This document shows, in pieces, positions 1 to 12,420 of a stretch of DNA of 64,000 nucleotides. The translations under genes were made by a program, and so were the position numbers. Under the pieces are notes generated by a model. That model saw only the letters and a program-made list of their open reading frames with translations, made no database searches and was not told the DNA's origin. Position 1 is the stretch's first letter; every line of letters begins with the position of its first letter. Source of the stretch: Maratus speciosus (taxonomy: Eukaryota; Arthropoda; Arachnida; Araneae; Salticidae); NCBI GenBank assembly GCA_963932465.1, contig OZ010786.1:444032619-444096618 (forward strand). Reading direction: 5' to 3'.

Positions 1-235
1 ATTTGTTTTGTACAGCGAAACATCTTTTTGAAATGCTGTTCCAGTAATTTTTCAGGAGAATAATGTGAAATGAATGGTAAATAAATGTCGCTCTGATCGA
101 TCCATGCATGCAGGCCGTCATTATTAAATCCATACACTGTAATCATATTAAAATAATAAAATTAGTACTGCATCATCCAATTGTTCGATCTAGGTTTAAT
201 TTTCATATTTGGAATAAACAAAATGTTTCGCGTTT

Positions 236-749
236 GTTATATATATTACCCGTTGATTAGACTTTAATCCGAAATTGTTTTTCTCCCCCAATTGTTTTTT
301 TTTAATTTTTCACTAATTAATATATAAATAAATAGTCACAATACAAGATAGATGAGGTAGACCGTTTAGATGCATCTTTAAACTTTAACGACACACTAGG
401 GGGCTCTGCTCCCTGCAAGCTACGTTCGCCAACCCCCGTTAAGACACCACAGAATTTAAAAGCACGATAATTTTATCGATATTAAAAAGATTAGAGAAGT
501 TTGTATTATAATGAAAAAACCTATAGTAATCTTCCAGTAAACGGGTTTCCATTCAATTCTCTTTGTTTGCAAAAATTTGCTGTTAAGACATCCAATGATT
601 GTTTTCGTGTTTGATTAAAGAAGACCAGATAAACATTTGAAAGGAAGCTAAAATAAAATGAATTAAGTAAACAGAGTCTTTGCCTCCCGGTATTTTTTAA
701 CAGCGTTATAAAACGATTAACATAATACAATTTACTACAATTTACTGCT
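236..749. other. AT-rich stretch without recognised gene
   Basis: No coding or RNA gene is seen here. A short GC-richer patch at about 396-445 (ACTAGGGGGCTCTGCTCCCT and following) resembles the termini of the ACTAGC-type arrays described at 3766, but no array follows it. Copy B does not clearly continue through this stretch. Confidence 0.4.
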
Positions 750-963
750 TTAACTCATTCAAGGGCAGTGGTTCATTTTTGGACCACTTAATTTTAATTC
801 TTAAATGCCACATTGGCACCAAAATATTGGAATGAAAATTTTCCTTTTATTAAGTAAGTGAACAAAAGCATTTTCGTATTTCGAAATTTGTTTTTAAATT
901 CTGGTGCCATTCAGTGATTTCAACATTTTACGAATAGAAGTACCTTGCCCCTGAAAGGATTAA
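750..963 (+). mobile_element. TTAA-flanked MITE, family 1, copy 1
   Basis: The element lies between TTAA at 750-753 and TTAA at 960-963. Its body matches copies at 4507-4727 (same strand) and 17709-17927 (opposite strand). Shared landmarks are GGACCACTTAATTTTAATTC near the left end, a TGGTGCCA/TGGCACCA-type inverted pair, and a right end CCTTGCCCCTGAAAGG. A TTAA target with CCC(C)TT-type ends is the habit of piggyBac-like elements. It carries no coding capacity. Confidence 0.8.
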
Positions 964-2616
964 ACGCATATTAATCTATTTATTATTTTAAAGTTTCCTT
1001 TCTCTTTTAATATTCTCGTGTAAATACAATTTTCAAGACATAATTTTCAATATTTTCCTGCTTTTAACACTTACTCATTTAATAGTAATTTTAAAGGGTT
1101 TTATTCTGTTTTTAACAGTCACGCGTAAATAAATTTTTAATCCTTAGGAGATATTATTCTTTGCGCAGTTTTTAGAATTGAAAACAATCTGTGTAATAAT
1201 AGCCTAAGTCATGTGACTATTGTCAACAGTTCCGGGAGGATCCCTTCGCTTTTTATATTCTAGGCGGCATTTTGGTACTTTAATGTTAGCCAGCACAGGC
1301 GATAAGTCGCCAAATAATATTCTATCACTATCATTTCACTTATATTATAATAGTCCAAGTCATGTAACTGCCACAAACAATTACAGCCCTTCGCTTTTCA
1401 TAAGAAAGTTTTCCATTTTGATTAAAGAAACAAAGTTATTTTTTTTAAATAAAACTACATAAAAGTCGCCATGATCGCAAAGAATTCCTGGTACTTTTAT
1501 GTTTGCCGCATGCAAATCTCGCCAATTAGCTTTTTTTTTTTTTCGAGTAGTAAATTAAAACGGTACTACTTCGTTATCTCATCGACCAAAAATCTATCAC
1601 CAGACCATAAGATTAAATGCCAATAATGGCTTATCGTAAATGTCACATTCACTTGACATTAAACACATTACACTTGTTTATTACGTCATCAAGTGTTTTT
1701 TAATTCGACGTTTTATTTGTATTTTTATTAATCTTTTACTAATTTATTTGTTCTTTCGTTATTTAAAATAAAAATTACCTCAATTTGTATAATTTGATGA
1801 GTGGTTTGCCGATTTATATAATTTGGCGAAATTGGTCAACAGGATAACTAAGTAGTACCATTAAAACATTGCTTTGAATTTGAAATTAAATGTCAGGATT
1901 TGTTGCATTATTTAATCGGGTTTGGCGTGATTTTTTTATGGCAATTTGGCGAAAACCTCTTTTTCGAATACCAATTACATATGTATTTTTAAATTTTTTT
2001 CTAATTTTTTTCAAATGAAATAACAATAAATAAACAAAAATAATTAATAACTATAGAACAAAACAATTTATATTTTTTTTAAATAAAAGGAAAATAAATG
2101 TAAATAAACATTTATTAATAAATAAGCAACAATAGCCGGGTTACCATGTCAGGCAAAATAACGCCATTTAGGTATTCCGGTGAGTATATGACATCTGCGC
2201 CTAATATTTTTCTTTTCGCGTCGTTTAAAAAAAAGAAGTGAAAGCCATTAATATTAAACTTTTCAGTCTTAAATGAAAGTTTTGTATTAAATAAAATGAT
2301 AATGAAATACAAAAAAAAAAAAAAAAGCATTGTTCTTAGCATACATTTAAAGGAGGCCAAACTGGTCGCAAAATTAGTTTAAAATAATAACCTTTACTAA
2401 AATATGAAGAAAAAAAATATGTGTTACGTATTGCTATCATTAGATAAAATATTTAAAATTAGAAAAAAATTAGTATTTCGAAAACTATTTCGAATTTAAA
2501 AATTCTAATACCAATTTTGATATCTGTGGATCAATACCGATTTTTGGTATTAATTTCATGGCAAAGTATTCCATATTTTATGAGAAATCGCCGCGAAACA
2601 TAATCAGTTGTTTAAT
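964..2616. other. AT-rich stretch with weak internal repeats
   Basis: No gene is recognised. There are partial direct repeats: CAAGTCATGTAACTG near 1352 resembles the segment near 1205, and CGCCA-containing phrases recur at about 1309, 1466 and 1519. Several TTTGGCGA-type phrases occur at about 1822, 1922 and 1948. The stretch has no clear counterpart in copy B, so it may be inserted material of unknown type. Confidence 0.4.
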
Positions 2617-2736
2617 CAGTCGTTTCACAGAATCGTTTCATAAATTCGTTACATTTCAGTCGTTTCATAGAATCGTTTCATAAATTCGTTACATTTGAGT
2701 CGTTTCATATATCCGTTTCATAAATGCGTTTCATTA
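2617..2736 (+). repeat. 40-bp tandem repeat, three units
   Basis: Units start at 2617, 2657 and 2697. The phrase CGTTTCA..GAATCGTTTCA followed by TAAATTCGTTACATTT repeats almost exactly in the first two units and is diverged in the third. Each unit itself contains two TCGTTTCA-like half-units. No coding sense is seen. Confidence 0.85.
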
Positions 2737-2960
2737 GCATTTTATATATATAGGGTAGACATAAAGAAACGAGCACAAGTACGCTTATACAAGACACATT
2801 CTGGACTGTTTTATTTACACCAGAAAAGTAATTCGCTTGCTCAACAGGTTTTTCAAACATTTATTATGCGGCCATCTAGTGATTAAAAGGCAAACTGAAA
2901 GATATTACAGTTTTAAAATATTTATTAACAACAACAAAAAAAAAATGGAAGTACTATAAT

Positions 2961-2990
2961 AACAACAACAACAACAACAACAACAACAAA
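2961..2990 (+). repeat. (AAC)n microsatellite
   Basis: This is an almost pure AAC run of about ten units in copy A. The corresponding part of copy B near 28080 has no such run. Confidence 0.95.
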
Positions 2991-4506
2991 ATCTGTTAAC
3001 TACTTATTTTTTGCTTCTAAAATGCATAATTTAAAAAAAATTGCTTTTTGAGGTATTAACATGCTTGAGATAGAAGAAAGTTTTCGCACTGGTCCATCCT
3101 ACAAGTTAAATTAAAATTTACTTATTTTTATCGGAATGGAATTTGAAAGATAACATTTGCCTGCAACATCGTGTTGTTCATTGTTGTCCAGTGTAATCGG
3201 GTCCATCAGATTCGACGCCAGTTAGTAATCTTCTTAGAAAATAATTATGCGTCATCTAATTATCAAACTTTTAGAACGGCAAATAGATTTGCAGCAATAT
3301 CTTTTTATTCAAAACTTGTCAGCTTTTCTAAAATTTTAATTATATGGTACAGTATTAAGAACTAAAATATGGACTGCTGCCTCTCGCTTTTATCAATAGT
3401 CTATTTCGAGTTACAAGTACGGTTATTTTAAAGACTGGACGGAATCCGCAAATGTAAGTAACATATGGTACACGTGACGAATAATCGCTGCTAGGTGTTT
3501 TAAAAAGTAGCGTAAAGCCCGAAAACAGAGAATAATCTTCAATGTAACTGAGAACTGAGAACAATCTTCAATCTTTTCACAGAGTGCTGATCGGCAGAAT
3601 TCGAGCTGGAATCTATCGTACGAGCAGGAATGCCGCTGGCGAATATTTTTTAATTCTAACTCGACCACTTTCACAAAACAAAAATCTTTTACATACACTT
3701 TGGCAACAAGTGCAAAAAAATATACTACTAAATTAATTCTTTAAAAATAGTGATACATATAGAATACTAGCAGGCTATGCCCGCTACGCTGGTCTGTTTA
3801 ACCAAACGAACCTTGAATCAAACAAAATGTATCAGTTAATTTGACATTGTGATTTAAAGCAATATGGACCTTACCTGGTATGTCTTTTCGCACTGCGGTA
3901 AACGATATGAACGCCATTGTGCTATTAGATTTTCTAATGTTCAGACAAATTTTCAGCTATTAAGGTCTTAACACTTTTAGTTGGTCAATCTTGTAGTATT
4001 TTATAAAGAATGATAGTACAATTACAGTATGCAATATAATAAAATAAACCCTGAAAAACTATTTAAGTATAATGCAAACAAACAAACTGACAAAATCCAT
4101 CCAGTAAAACTTTTTTAAAGACTGATCTTTCATATTGGGGTCCATTTGATTATAGAACTTACCACCATAATTCTATAACTAAGCAACATAGAATGATATG
4201 CAATAAACGGAAAGCTCCACAAAAATTGTCTAATCAACAAAGCAAGTATTATAAATATCCGCCATTTAGAACTTTTTGAAAAGTCTAATCTTTCATAATC
4301 GGTTTCACATGATTATGGAACTTTGCGCCTTTACTTTATGACTAAGCAACATAGAACAATATGCAAAATACTAAAACCATATCTGAATAGATATGTAACT
4401 AACCATGGAATTCCTATCAAAATCCGTTCTGTAGAACTTTTTAAAAAGGCTAAACTCCCATAATCGGGTTCAACTGATTATAGAACTTTCCACCACATCT
4501 CTATTA

Positions 4507-4727
4507 TTAACCCCTTGAGGGGCGGTGGTATGTTTATGAAACCACTTAATTTTAATTCCCAAACTGACACATTGTCACCAGAATTTGGATTAAAAAAATT
4601 ATCCGTTTATTATGTGAGTGAAATATAGCTTTTTCTTATTTACAAATAAATTTGTTTTCAAATTCCGGTGTCACTCATTAATTTCAACACTTTAGCAATG
4701 AAATTGCTTTGCCCCTGAAAGGGTTAA
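4507..4727 (+). mobile_element. TTAA-flanked MITE, family 1, copy 2
   Basis: TTAA flanks stand at 4507-4510 and 4724-4727. The ends are CCCCTTGAGGGGC and GCCCCTGAAAGGG. It interrupts one unit of the 160-bp array: joining the flanks at a single TTAA restores the array phrase CTATTATTAAGCAACG. This shows a TTAA duplication on insertion. It is non-coding and of the same family as 750-963 and 17709-17927. Confidence 0.88.
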
Positions 4728-5548
4728 GCAACGCAGAAGAGTATAGTATATACTAAAACCCTGTCTGAAAAATTATCTAACTATCAGTGCAAATTCAATC
4801 GAAACCCAATCGGCTGAATCTTTTAAAAATGCTAATTTTTCATAATCGAGTTCGTATGATTATACAACTTTGAAACTTAATTATATGTATAATCAACGTA
4901 CAACGATATGTTATATGCTAAGATCTTCCCTGAAAAATTATCTATCAATTCGATTCTCATCAAAATCCAGTCAGGTGTGCTCAAGTTATATGCAGCCGGG
5001 ACCAATTTCCCACTTGCATTTTACTCTCGTATATATAGTAGAACCAGATGTAGATAGATCGATAAGAATATTAATTCTTAAAATTTATGAAACTGTAAGT
5101 TATTTCACGTTGTCTCTGCTGAATAATTTTAAAGACTTTTCAATCGGGGAGTATTGAGATTTACGATCATGTCTACTACAAATGTATATCATTTTGTACC
5201 AAATCATTCTCGGTAAAATGAGCCAATTTGGTGTGGGTTCTGATATTATAATTTTTTTTTCAAAATCGTCATTTAAATTACGCACATAAAAGTCTAAGTG
5301 TCTCTTAGCATTGCAGTAAACATCAGCGAAAAATGAAATTATAACTTAATTTTAATTAATAATAAAAAATACTTTCAATTTAAAAAAATAGTAAATTAAA
5401 ATTTTTTGCATGGTTACGATTAAATAATAATTAAAGCCAAAGGAAATTCTTGTTCAATAAATAGCAAGCCACATTGTTTGGTACAGTTTGCAAAAAAAAA
5501 AATTGGTACTTTCCCACTATAGGCGCCTTGGCGTTTTTTTTAAACAGT

Positions 5549-5795
5549 TTGGCGCAATTCGGGCTTCAGAAAGTGAGATTTGTTGCCACTTGATATAAAC
5601 AGTTAAGAAAACAAACTTCATTAATTTTTTTGTTTGTTTATATATGTATATTATTAATGTTTTCTATATACAAATTACTTATCTTTCTATATAAAATTAG
5701 AGAAATAACATCTTTATGTTAAATAAATTATATAAATATAGAAAAAATGCTTGTGTATATGAAATTAAACAGCGAATAGGTTGGCAGAAAATATG
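5549..5795 (+). repeat. Local direct repeat, first copy
   Basis: GGCGCAATTCGGGCTTCAGA and the next 45 bases recur at about 6268. The downstream part (about 5640-5795, ending CAGAAAATATG) recurs at about 7300-7447. The second copy is split by the palindrome at 6366-7286, so the unit duplicated before the palindrome arrived. Confidence 0.75.
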
Positions 5796-6365
5796 TTGCC
5801 AAATTGCCATCTCCGCCAAGGCATTCTCTATTTATTCAAGATTCCTGTACTGGAAAAATACCAAAAAATCTTTGCACGTTTAGGTTTGAAATAAATGGCG
5901 CAATAGCATGCATTTTGGTATGGTGTTGGTATAACGTAAGTATAGCAAAAGCTCTCAAAAAAACTTTCTCCAAAATTTCGCCAATTCTGTGTAAAGTCCG
6001 TTATAGAATAGGTCTACTTTAAAAGCGCAGAATCAATTTAAACCTTTTCCTAAGTTAATTGTACCCCCAAAAAAAACCACGATCAGTAACATACGCCAAT
6101 TATCTGTAGACTCAATTATGTAACTTATCGGAACTAAATATGCCAATTGTCTGTGGGCTCGATTACGTAATTTATTTCCTTAATTAAGGAATACTTTACA
6201 AACTACATCTACTTTCCAACTTTCCTGATTTTAAGATCAATGGGTACTGTTAGATGTTAAAAAGCTTGGCGCAATTCGGGCTTCAGAAAGTGAGATTTGT
6301 GGCCAAATGATATGAACAGCTGTGAAAACAAACAAAATAAACTCAAAATAATTAAAACCTGAAGG

Positions 6366-7286
6366 GTTTATTTTGCTTAATACCTGTACTGTACTATACT
6401 TTTATTTTTCCCAGGTATTATTTCAAACAATGGGGTCCATTATACATGTATGTGTTATATGCTTATCTCTAAAAAATAGTCATAAAAAGTTTTTTATTCA
6501 TCATTTGTAAATACGTTTACTGTTGTTTTTCAACAAAAAAATTCTTTCTACAATTTATCTATAAAAACAGTATTCTGCATTGGTATAATAAAATAGCAAA
6601 ATTTTACTTTTATTTCTAAAAATAGATTCTTTTAAAATCGTTCACGTTCCAATAAAAATTACTAATTGGTTAGTTCTGTAGAAAACTAAAGGTTCATTTA
6701 AGAACATAAGTCGTTACAAGTACATAAAATTCCATTAAAATACATATTTACTCTGGTCTATCAAATTTCATCAGACATGAAGTTTGATAGACCAGAACCA
6801 TAAAATCTTTTTTCATTTGAACTGAGGATGCCTTAGATAAAGGTGAAAACGTTATTCAAAAAGAAAAGGGGGAGAGAATACGGTCTGATGAAGTTTTATA
6901 GACCAGAGTAAATATGTATTTTAATGGAATTTTATATACTTATAAAGACTTATGTTTTTAAATGAACCTTTAGTTTTCTACAGAACTAACCAATTAGTAA
7001 TTTTTATTGGAACGTGAACGATTTTAAAAGAATGTATTTTTAGAAATAAAAGTAAAACTTTGATATTTTATTATACCAATGCAGAATACTGTTTTTATAG
7101 ATAAATTGTAGAAATAATTCTTTTGTTGAAAAACAACAGTAAACGTATTTACAAATGATGAATAAAAAACTTTTTATGACTATTTTTTAGAGATAAGCAT
7201 ATAACACAGACATGTATAATGGACCCCATTGTTTGAAATAATACCTGGGAAAAATTGGTAATATATAACAGTATAACAAAATAAAC
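6366..7286. mobile_element. Long palindromic (fold-back) element
   Basis: The arms are about 6366-6780 and 6870-7286 and are near-identical inverted copies. For example, GGTTCATTTAAGAACATAAG on the left is mirrored near 6951-6970, and CAATGGGGTCCATTATACAT is mirrored near 7213-7232. The ends read GTTTATTTTG and CAAAATAAAC. A spacer of about 90 bases separates the arms. It has no open frame. It splits the second copy of the local repeat at 6268-7447. An RNA or single strand from it could form a hairpin of about 400 bp. Confidence 0.88.
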
Positions 7287-8008
7287 TTTTATGCTTTTTA
7301 AAATATGTATTCCTATATATAAACTTTTTATTTATGAATATTAATATTTTTGTTATTTATATACAATTTACTTTTGTTTTTATATAAAAAGAGATAAATG
7401 TTTACTTTATAGTAAATAAATTCTGTAATTATTGAACAGAAAATATGCATGAAAACTTTCCTTCTCTCGCCAAGCCCATTTCTTCCACCTCGCAAAGAGC
7501 CCTATATTGAAAAATTACAGAATTTACCCCATTGCTCTATGACTAAACAGTATCGAACAATATATTATATACTAAAACTATCTCTGAAAAATTGCCAAAC
7601 TAACAATACAAATTCTATCAAAAACCGTTTATTATAACTTTTAAAAAAGGCTAAATTGTGATAATTGAGTTCACCAGATTACAGAATTTTCCACAAAACT
7701 GTATGGCTAAGCAACGTAGAAGGACATGTTGTTTATAGAAACCTTCCCTTGAAAATTATCTAATTAACAGTCCAAGTTCCATCGAAATACATCCGGAAGA
7801 ATCTTTTAAAAAGGCTAACTTTTCATTATTAGGTTCATCACATTAAAGAACTTTAAACCATAATTCGATACTTAGCAACGTAGAACGACGTGTTATATAC
7901 TAAAACCTTCCCCGAAAAATTACTTATCTAACTATGTAAGTTCAGCAGAACCCAAGTTCAATGCCGCCGGAATGAAATTTCCATTTGAATTATACTGAAT
8001 TTTTTACT

Positions 8009-8011
<3 letters not shown>

Positions 8012-8048
<37 letters not shown>
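8012..8048 (+). repeat. (TA)n microsatellite
   Basis: This is a pure TA run next to one candidate 3' end of the ACTAGC-type array. Confidence 0.95.
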
Positions 8049-8050
<2 letters not shown>

Positions 8051-9109
8051 TAGAATTAGATTTTTCAAAAAATGCAATCGTCTACTTAAAAAATAACCAA
8101 TATTATGAACGTCGCTCAAACCGATGCCACGCTTATGTATTGTTGGCTTAAAATTAAATTGTTTGGCGATAAAATGAAATCGTAAATAAACATACAATAT
8201 GTAACTCACAACTACCGTAATTTTTCTAATTACATCTGCTAGTTTCTGCTGCAAATCACATGATGGGTGAGTTAAATAAAAATAAAAAGTAAATTTAAAA
8301 AAAAATCAAAAACAGAAACAAAATTGTCACTCAGATATTATCAAATTTTCTGATGCATTTTTTTTAACCTGACGCAAGAAATAAATTGCCAAATATAGTT
8401 CAAAACTGCAATCTTTCATATTGAATAAATTTTTAAGCATTACGAACATTACCTTTCATGTTTAAATTCGATATTGTCGTTTTATAATATTACCACTCGT
8501 CAAAACTGTTTTTTCTTTTCTTTTTTTACTTTTAAATAAAATTAGTAAAAGTTTTTTTCCGAGATGTACAGCCGTTTCAATTCATTTATCAACGAAATTT
8601 GTCGCCAATAAAATAATAGTAAAGTTATCGTTCAAAATAACACAACTTACCGTCATAATTCTATGATTAATCTACGTAGAGCGATGTGTTATAGCTTAAA
8701 ACCTTCCCTGAAACGATATCTATCTAACAGTATAAGTCCCGTCAAAATCCATGCAGTAGAACTCGAAATATAGATGTTCGGAACGAAATTTCCGTTTGGA
8801 TTTTATATGTATAATAGATGAAAATAGTCTCCAGAGGCAGTTCTGTATGAGATAAAAAATGCAATAAGTTCGTCACTGACATTAAGAAAGGCAAACTATC
8901 ACACAATGTGTTTTTGACAATTTACCTCTTGAAAAACTGGTTTATGACGAAATATCTGATACTGATTGTGATATGATAGCATGCGATTGCAACGATTGTA
9001 TGTGACTGCAGCTATAAATTTTAACATTTAAAAGATTATATATATTTTAGAAATATTTTTCAATTTTAATCAGCATTTAAAAAGAATATGCCGAAACAAA
9101 ATCTAAATA

Positions 9110-10462
9110 CAGGGTGACAATTATTGAACTATGTTAAATAAAAAGTAAACTATTTAAAACCTACTGAGAGCACTTACTTTATTCAACATGTAAACGTCAC
9201 TACAGATATTCGGATTTAGGTTATCATATGTCGATATGGCTGCCATCATCGGCTATCATGTGGCGCAGACGAATAGCAAAATTCTCCATGATCCGCTGAA
9301 GTGTTGGAGCATTGATGCTGTCGATGACCTCCTGAATGGCAGTTTTCAACTCAGCAATGGTTTTGAGGTTCATTCTGTACACATTGTCTTTAATGTAGCC
9401 ATACAAAAATGCGTCTCGTGTGTTCAGATCAGAATATGACGGACAAGCGAGTCAAATTCCAGTGGCCTCTGAGTACCCCCAGAGCCAGAATGCGGTCCCC
9501 AAAGTGCTCCTGCAGGACATCAATCACTTTCTTGATCTGATGTGGTCGAGCTACGTCTTGTATGAACCACATCTTGTCGAAATCAAAGTCATTTTGGATA
9601 ATGGGGATGAAACCATTTTCCAAGGCTTTCGCGTATCGTTCAATAGTCACCGTGCCGTCAACGAATATCCGTCCGATTATTCCGTGACTGGACATTGCAC
9701 AGCATATGGGGCATACAGTCACCCGTTGAGGGTGGAGAGACTTCTCGATCGCGAAATGCGGATTAAGTGACCCAAATGCGTCAATTTTGCTTATTCACGA
9801 ACCCATCAAAATTAAAATGGGCTTAGTCGCCAAACGAAACCATATATTTTGCATAACATTTCTGTTCGTCAAATCCCTCGACAATAGTGTTGACGAAACA
9901 CGACCGATGTTCCATGGCCATGGGGCTTAATGACTGATGCGCTTGAATTTTGTATGGAAAGAGATGCAGGTGTTCAACAACAATTTGTTGTAGGGTCTCC
10001 CAGATAATTCCCACCTGTTGTGCAGCTCTTCTGATTGATTTCCTTGGGCTGGTTTGAAACACAGCGCGTGTCTTCTGGATGTTTTCACACATTCTCACAC
10101 TTGTTTGTCGACCGACATTGCCAACACTGTCATCACAAACACTACTAGTTCTCTCAAACTTGCGAATGAAATTCTTGATTGTTATCACATTTGGACTGGT
10201 TGTCTTCAGCTTGTACTCGGTCGCAAGCTTCCTTTGAGCCGCGATCGGGCTGTTATTGCTCGCATAGTAGACCTTCACAAGAGATTTATGCTCAGGCACG
10301 CTGTACCGTGACATTTTAACTTGCAAATGGCCTACAACAACAAGTTGCGTGCGCATGCGCCCGTCATGCCCTGCGGCCAATCACGAAGTTTGAACTTCAT
10401 CACGCAAACAGTTCAGAAATTATGACGGTTTAATTTCATATAGTTCATTAATTTTCACCCTG
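9110..10462 (-). mobile_element. Tc1/mariner-superfamily transposon, decayed
   Basis: The terminal inverted repeats are CAGGGTGACAATTATTGAAC at the left and its near-perfect mirror (CAGGGTGAAAATTAATGAAC on the minus strand) at the right. TA flanks stand at 9108-9109 and 10463-10464. At 36180 copy B reads straight through the site with a single TA, so the empty site is visible inside the window. Length is 1353 bp, normal for an autonomous element. The minus strand carries a broken transposase. It is probably immobile without outside transposase. Confidence 0.95.
9224..10314 (-). pseudogene. Tc1/mariner-type transposase pseudogene (HTH DUF4817-like plus DDE)
   Basis: The gene reads on the minus strand from the ATG at 10314 (protein start MSRYSVPEHKSLVKVYYAS), a helix-turn-helix region like that annotated as DUF4817 in arthropod transposases. 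An in-frame methionine upstream at 10380 is less likely to be the start because it precedes the conserved region. After GFDEQKC..YMVSFGD a stop replaces the residue before AHF, in the catalytic SDEAHF-type motif. Two more stops follow, around VNKQN and IWVT. A second piece (9722-9429) gives FVDGTVT.ERY and WFIQDVARPHQIK, the second catalytic aspartate block. A third (9406-9224) gives GYIKDNVYR and ELKTAIQEVI, the usual C-terminus. Stops and frame changes make it a pseudogene. Confidence 0.92.
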
Positions 10463-11086
10463 TATTTTAATTTCTCATGAGAAGTTTTAACAGTAGGAAT
10501 GCGTTTTATAACCACTGATTAGACATTGGAAAATAAATATGAGGTCCATCTAATAATGAGTCTTAAACATGTTGTACTGTTTTAAATTTTCGCAGTATTT
10601 GTTTGACGGATAATCACATACTTAGGTATATTGATCCGACAGATTTTGAACTTAAACCAGGAAAATCTTTCAAAAGAACGTTTCACGATTTTATGTGTTA
10701 TTTATTTTTATGTATCATATCAAGCTTTTGGTTTAAAATTTTGTGTAGGATCTGAAAAAAGCAGGAAGGCTAGAAGCTATGGTTCTTGTTTAAATATTTT
10801 GTCTGTTTTTGTTTGTTCTGATTTGGTATCTTTTTTTATTAAAAGTTTTTATGAAAATTTATAATTCTTTTCATGAATATTTGGTGGTTTTAACGTACCA
10901 TAAAAATAATTAATAAATAACAAATTTAAATTCCCTTTTAATATCCGCCTGAAACTTGTTAAACTGAAAAAAAAACGAGAAGCGTAGATGAATTTTCTTT
11001 CAATTTTCTTTCAAACATGGAGTGTGGAAATCAAATGTCGAGTAAATCGAGCGATAAGTCTATTGAATTTTCCATATATTTTTTTT

Positions 11087-11120
11087 TTGTGTGTGTGTGT
11101 GTGCGTGTGTGTGTGTGTGG
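11087..11120 (+). repeat. (GT)n microsatellite
   Basis: This is a GT run with one GC interruption. At the matching place in copy B (about 38835) only TTTGTGGAACTT is present, so the run grew in copy A after duplication or was lost in B. Confidence 0.95.
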
Positions 11121-11345
11121 AACTTAATTTAGAGAACTTTTCATTAATAATGCGTTGGTGGAAAATTTGTGAGTTCGAAAAGCGTGAAATATATCATTAA
11201 ATTTTGGTTAGATTATTTCTGCCGCTTAAATTCTTTTATGCCGAACAGTGATTGAAAACTAAATTTATTTTACAAGATTTCCTTTTCTTAACTACATTTA
11301 TTGGTTATTTTTTAACAGACTGAATATAAGTAAATAGTGAATGTA

Positions 11346-12418
11346 CAGTCGTGGAAAAAAAAAAGTAAACACCCCCTACTAACTCCTCAACAAATCATCA
11401 TAGAAGAAAGTGACTGGTACCGAACGATTGGAAATAAAGTCTACGTTTAAATGATGTATATGAAATTTTCTTAGAGAGTCATCTACATATTAAAACGAAT
11501 CCAAACTTCATTTTTTTCAATGGCAATACCCAATTTTAACGAGATATTTCAAATCTTCGGTTCAAACTATGCCTAGACACCAAATTTCAAGTAATTTGAA
11601 TGATAAGTTTTTGAATTATAAATATTAAAAATTGAGTGCTTCTAATGTTAAATTATATTTTCATATTTTTATTTATATCTCCCGAAATTATGCTCCTAAT
11701 GTGCTTTTTGTGGTAATAATACTAATATACCCAAACATAAATAAGCTGAATTTGCAATTTTTATAATTTTATGATATAAATTATGAATTATGAAATTAAT
11801 ATTCGAAAAAATTATAAATTGCAACCTACAATTTTTTTCATGGATTTAGATTCATTAAGTCCTGCTTTATGGATATTCAAAAATTTCACATTTTTCTTCC
11901 AAGTAGTTTTCAAATTATGCTTAAAAAACGGCAAAATGATTGTTTAAGGGGCCGTCTATGATGGAAGTGAGTAGACATTTTGAAATTTATTCTGCCGTAC
12001 TGTAATCTAACACATTTCATTGACTCCTTGAGTGGCGCTTAAGGTGCCTTGATCAAGGAAGCGGCTCTCTCGGTTAACAATCCAGTACAGAACTTCAATT
12101 TGGATACAGCCCTTAAAATACGCTCGTTTTAAAATAACTAATTTCTCGGAAACTTATGGTACGAATTGCATAAAAATTCGTTTTTAGGCTAATTGAAGGG
12201 TGCAGAGTTCATTTATGCTGTCAGAATTGGGTACTGCTATTGAAAAAAAAAACAAAGTTATGGTTCGTTTTAATATGTAGGTGGCCCCCTAAGCAAATTT
12301 TATATACATCATTTAAAAGTAGACTTTATTTCCAATCGTTCGGTACCAGTAACTTTCTTCTACGATAATTTGTTGAGGAGTTAGTAGGGGGTGTTTACTT
12401 TTTTTTTTTCCACGACTG
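11346..12418. mobile_element. Long-TIR Tc1/mariner-type non-autonomous element
   Basis: The ends are CAGTCGTGGAAAAAAAAA and its mirror, with TA at 11344-11345 and 12419-12420. The inverted arms run about 190 bp and share, for example, CTACTAACTCCTCAACAAAT and GGTACCGAACGATTGGAAAT. Copy B at about 39065 is an empty site, reading GAATGTACATCGTTCG through a single TA. No transposase frame is visible in the 690-bp middle. It probably moved using a transposase encoded elsewhere. Confidence 0.93.
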
Positions 12419-12420
12419 TA

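Larger units (their letters stand above)
3766..8830 (+). repeat. ACTAGC-type composite element with ~160-bp tandem array
   Basis: The left end is ACTAGCAGGCTATGCCCGCT. The body is a degenerate tandem array of about 160 bp. One landmark, CTAAGCAACATAGAAC or its variants, recurs near 4187, 4346, 4724, 4888, 7546, 7708, 7872 and 8668, with spacings of 159-165 bp where uninterrupted. Another, GAACTTTTTAAAAAGGCTAA, sits once per unit. Possible 3' ends with the phrase GAAATTTCC.TTTG.ATTTTA then TATATA.GTAGA occur near 5040, 8040 and 8820. Copy B jumps from its equivalent of 3628 to that of 8865, so the block is present in copy A only. Such array elements are common in arthropods. The superfamily is not decided here; a Helentron-like origin is one option. 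Confidence 0.65.

Noticed and set aside
9236..9770. Plus-strand frames of 67 and 116 codons
   Set aside because: They are antisense to the decayed mariner transposase, whose motifs read on the minus strand.
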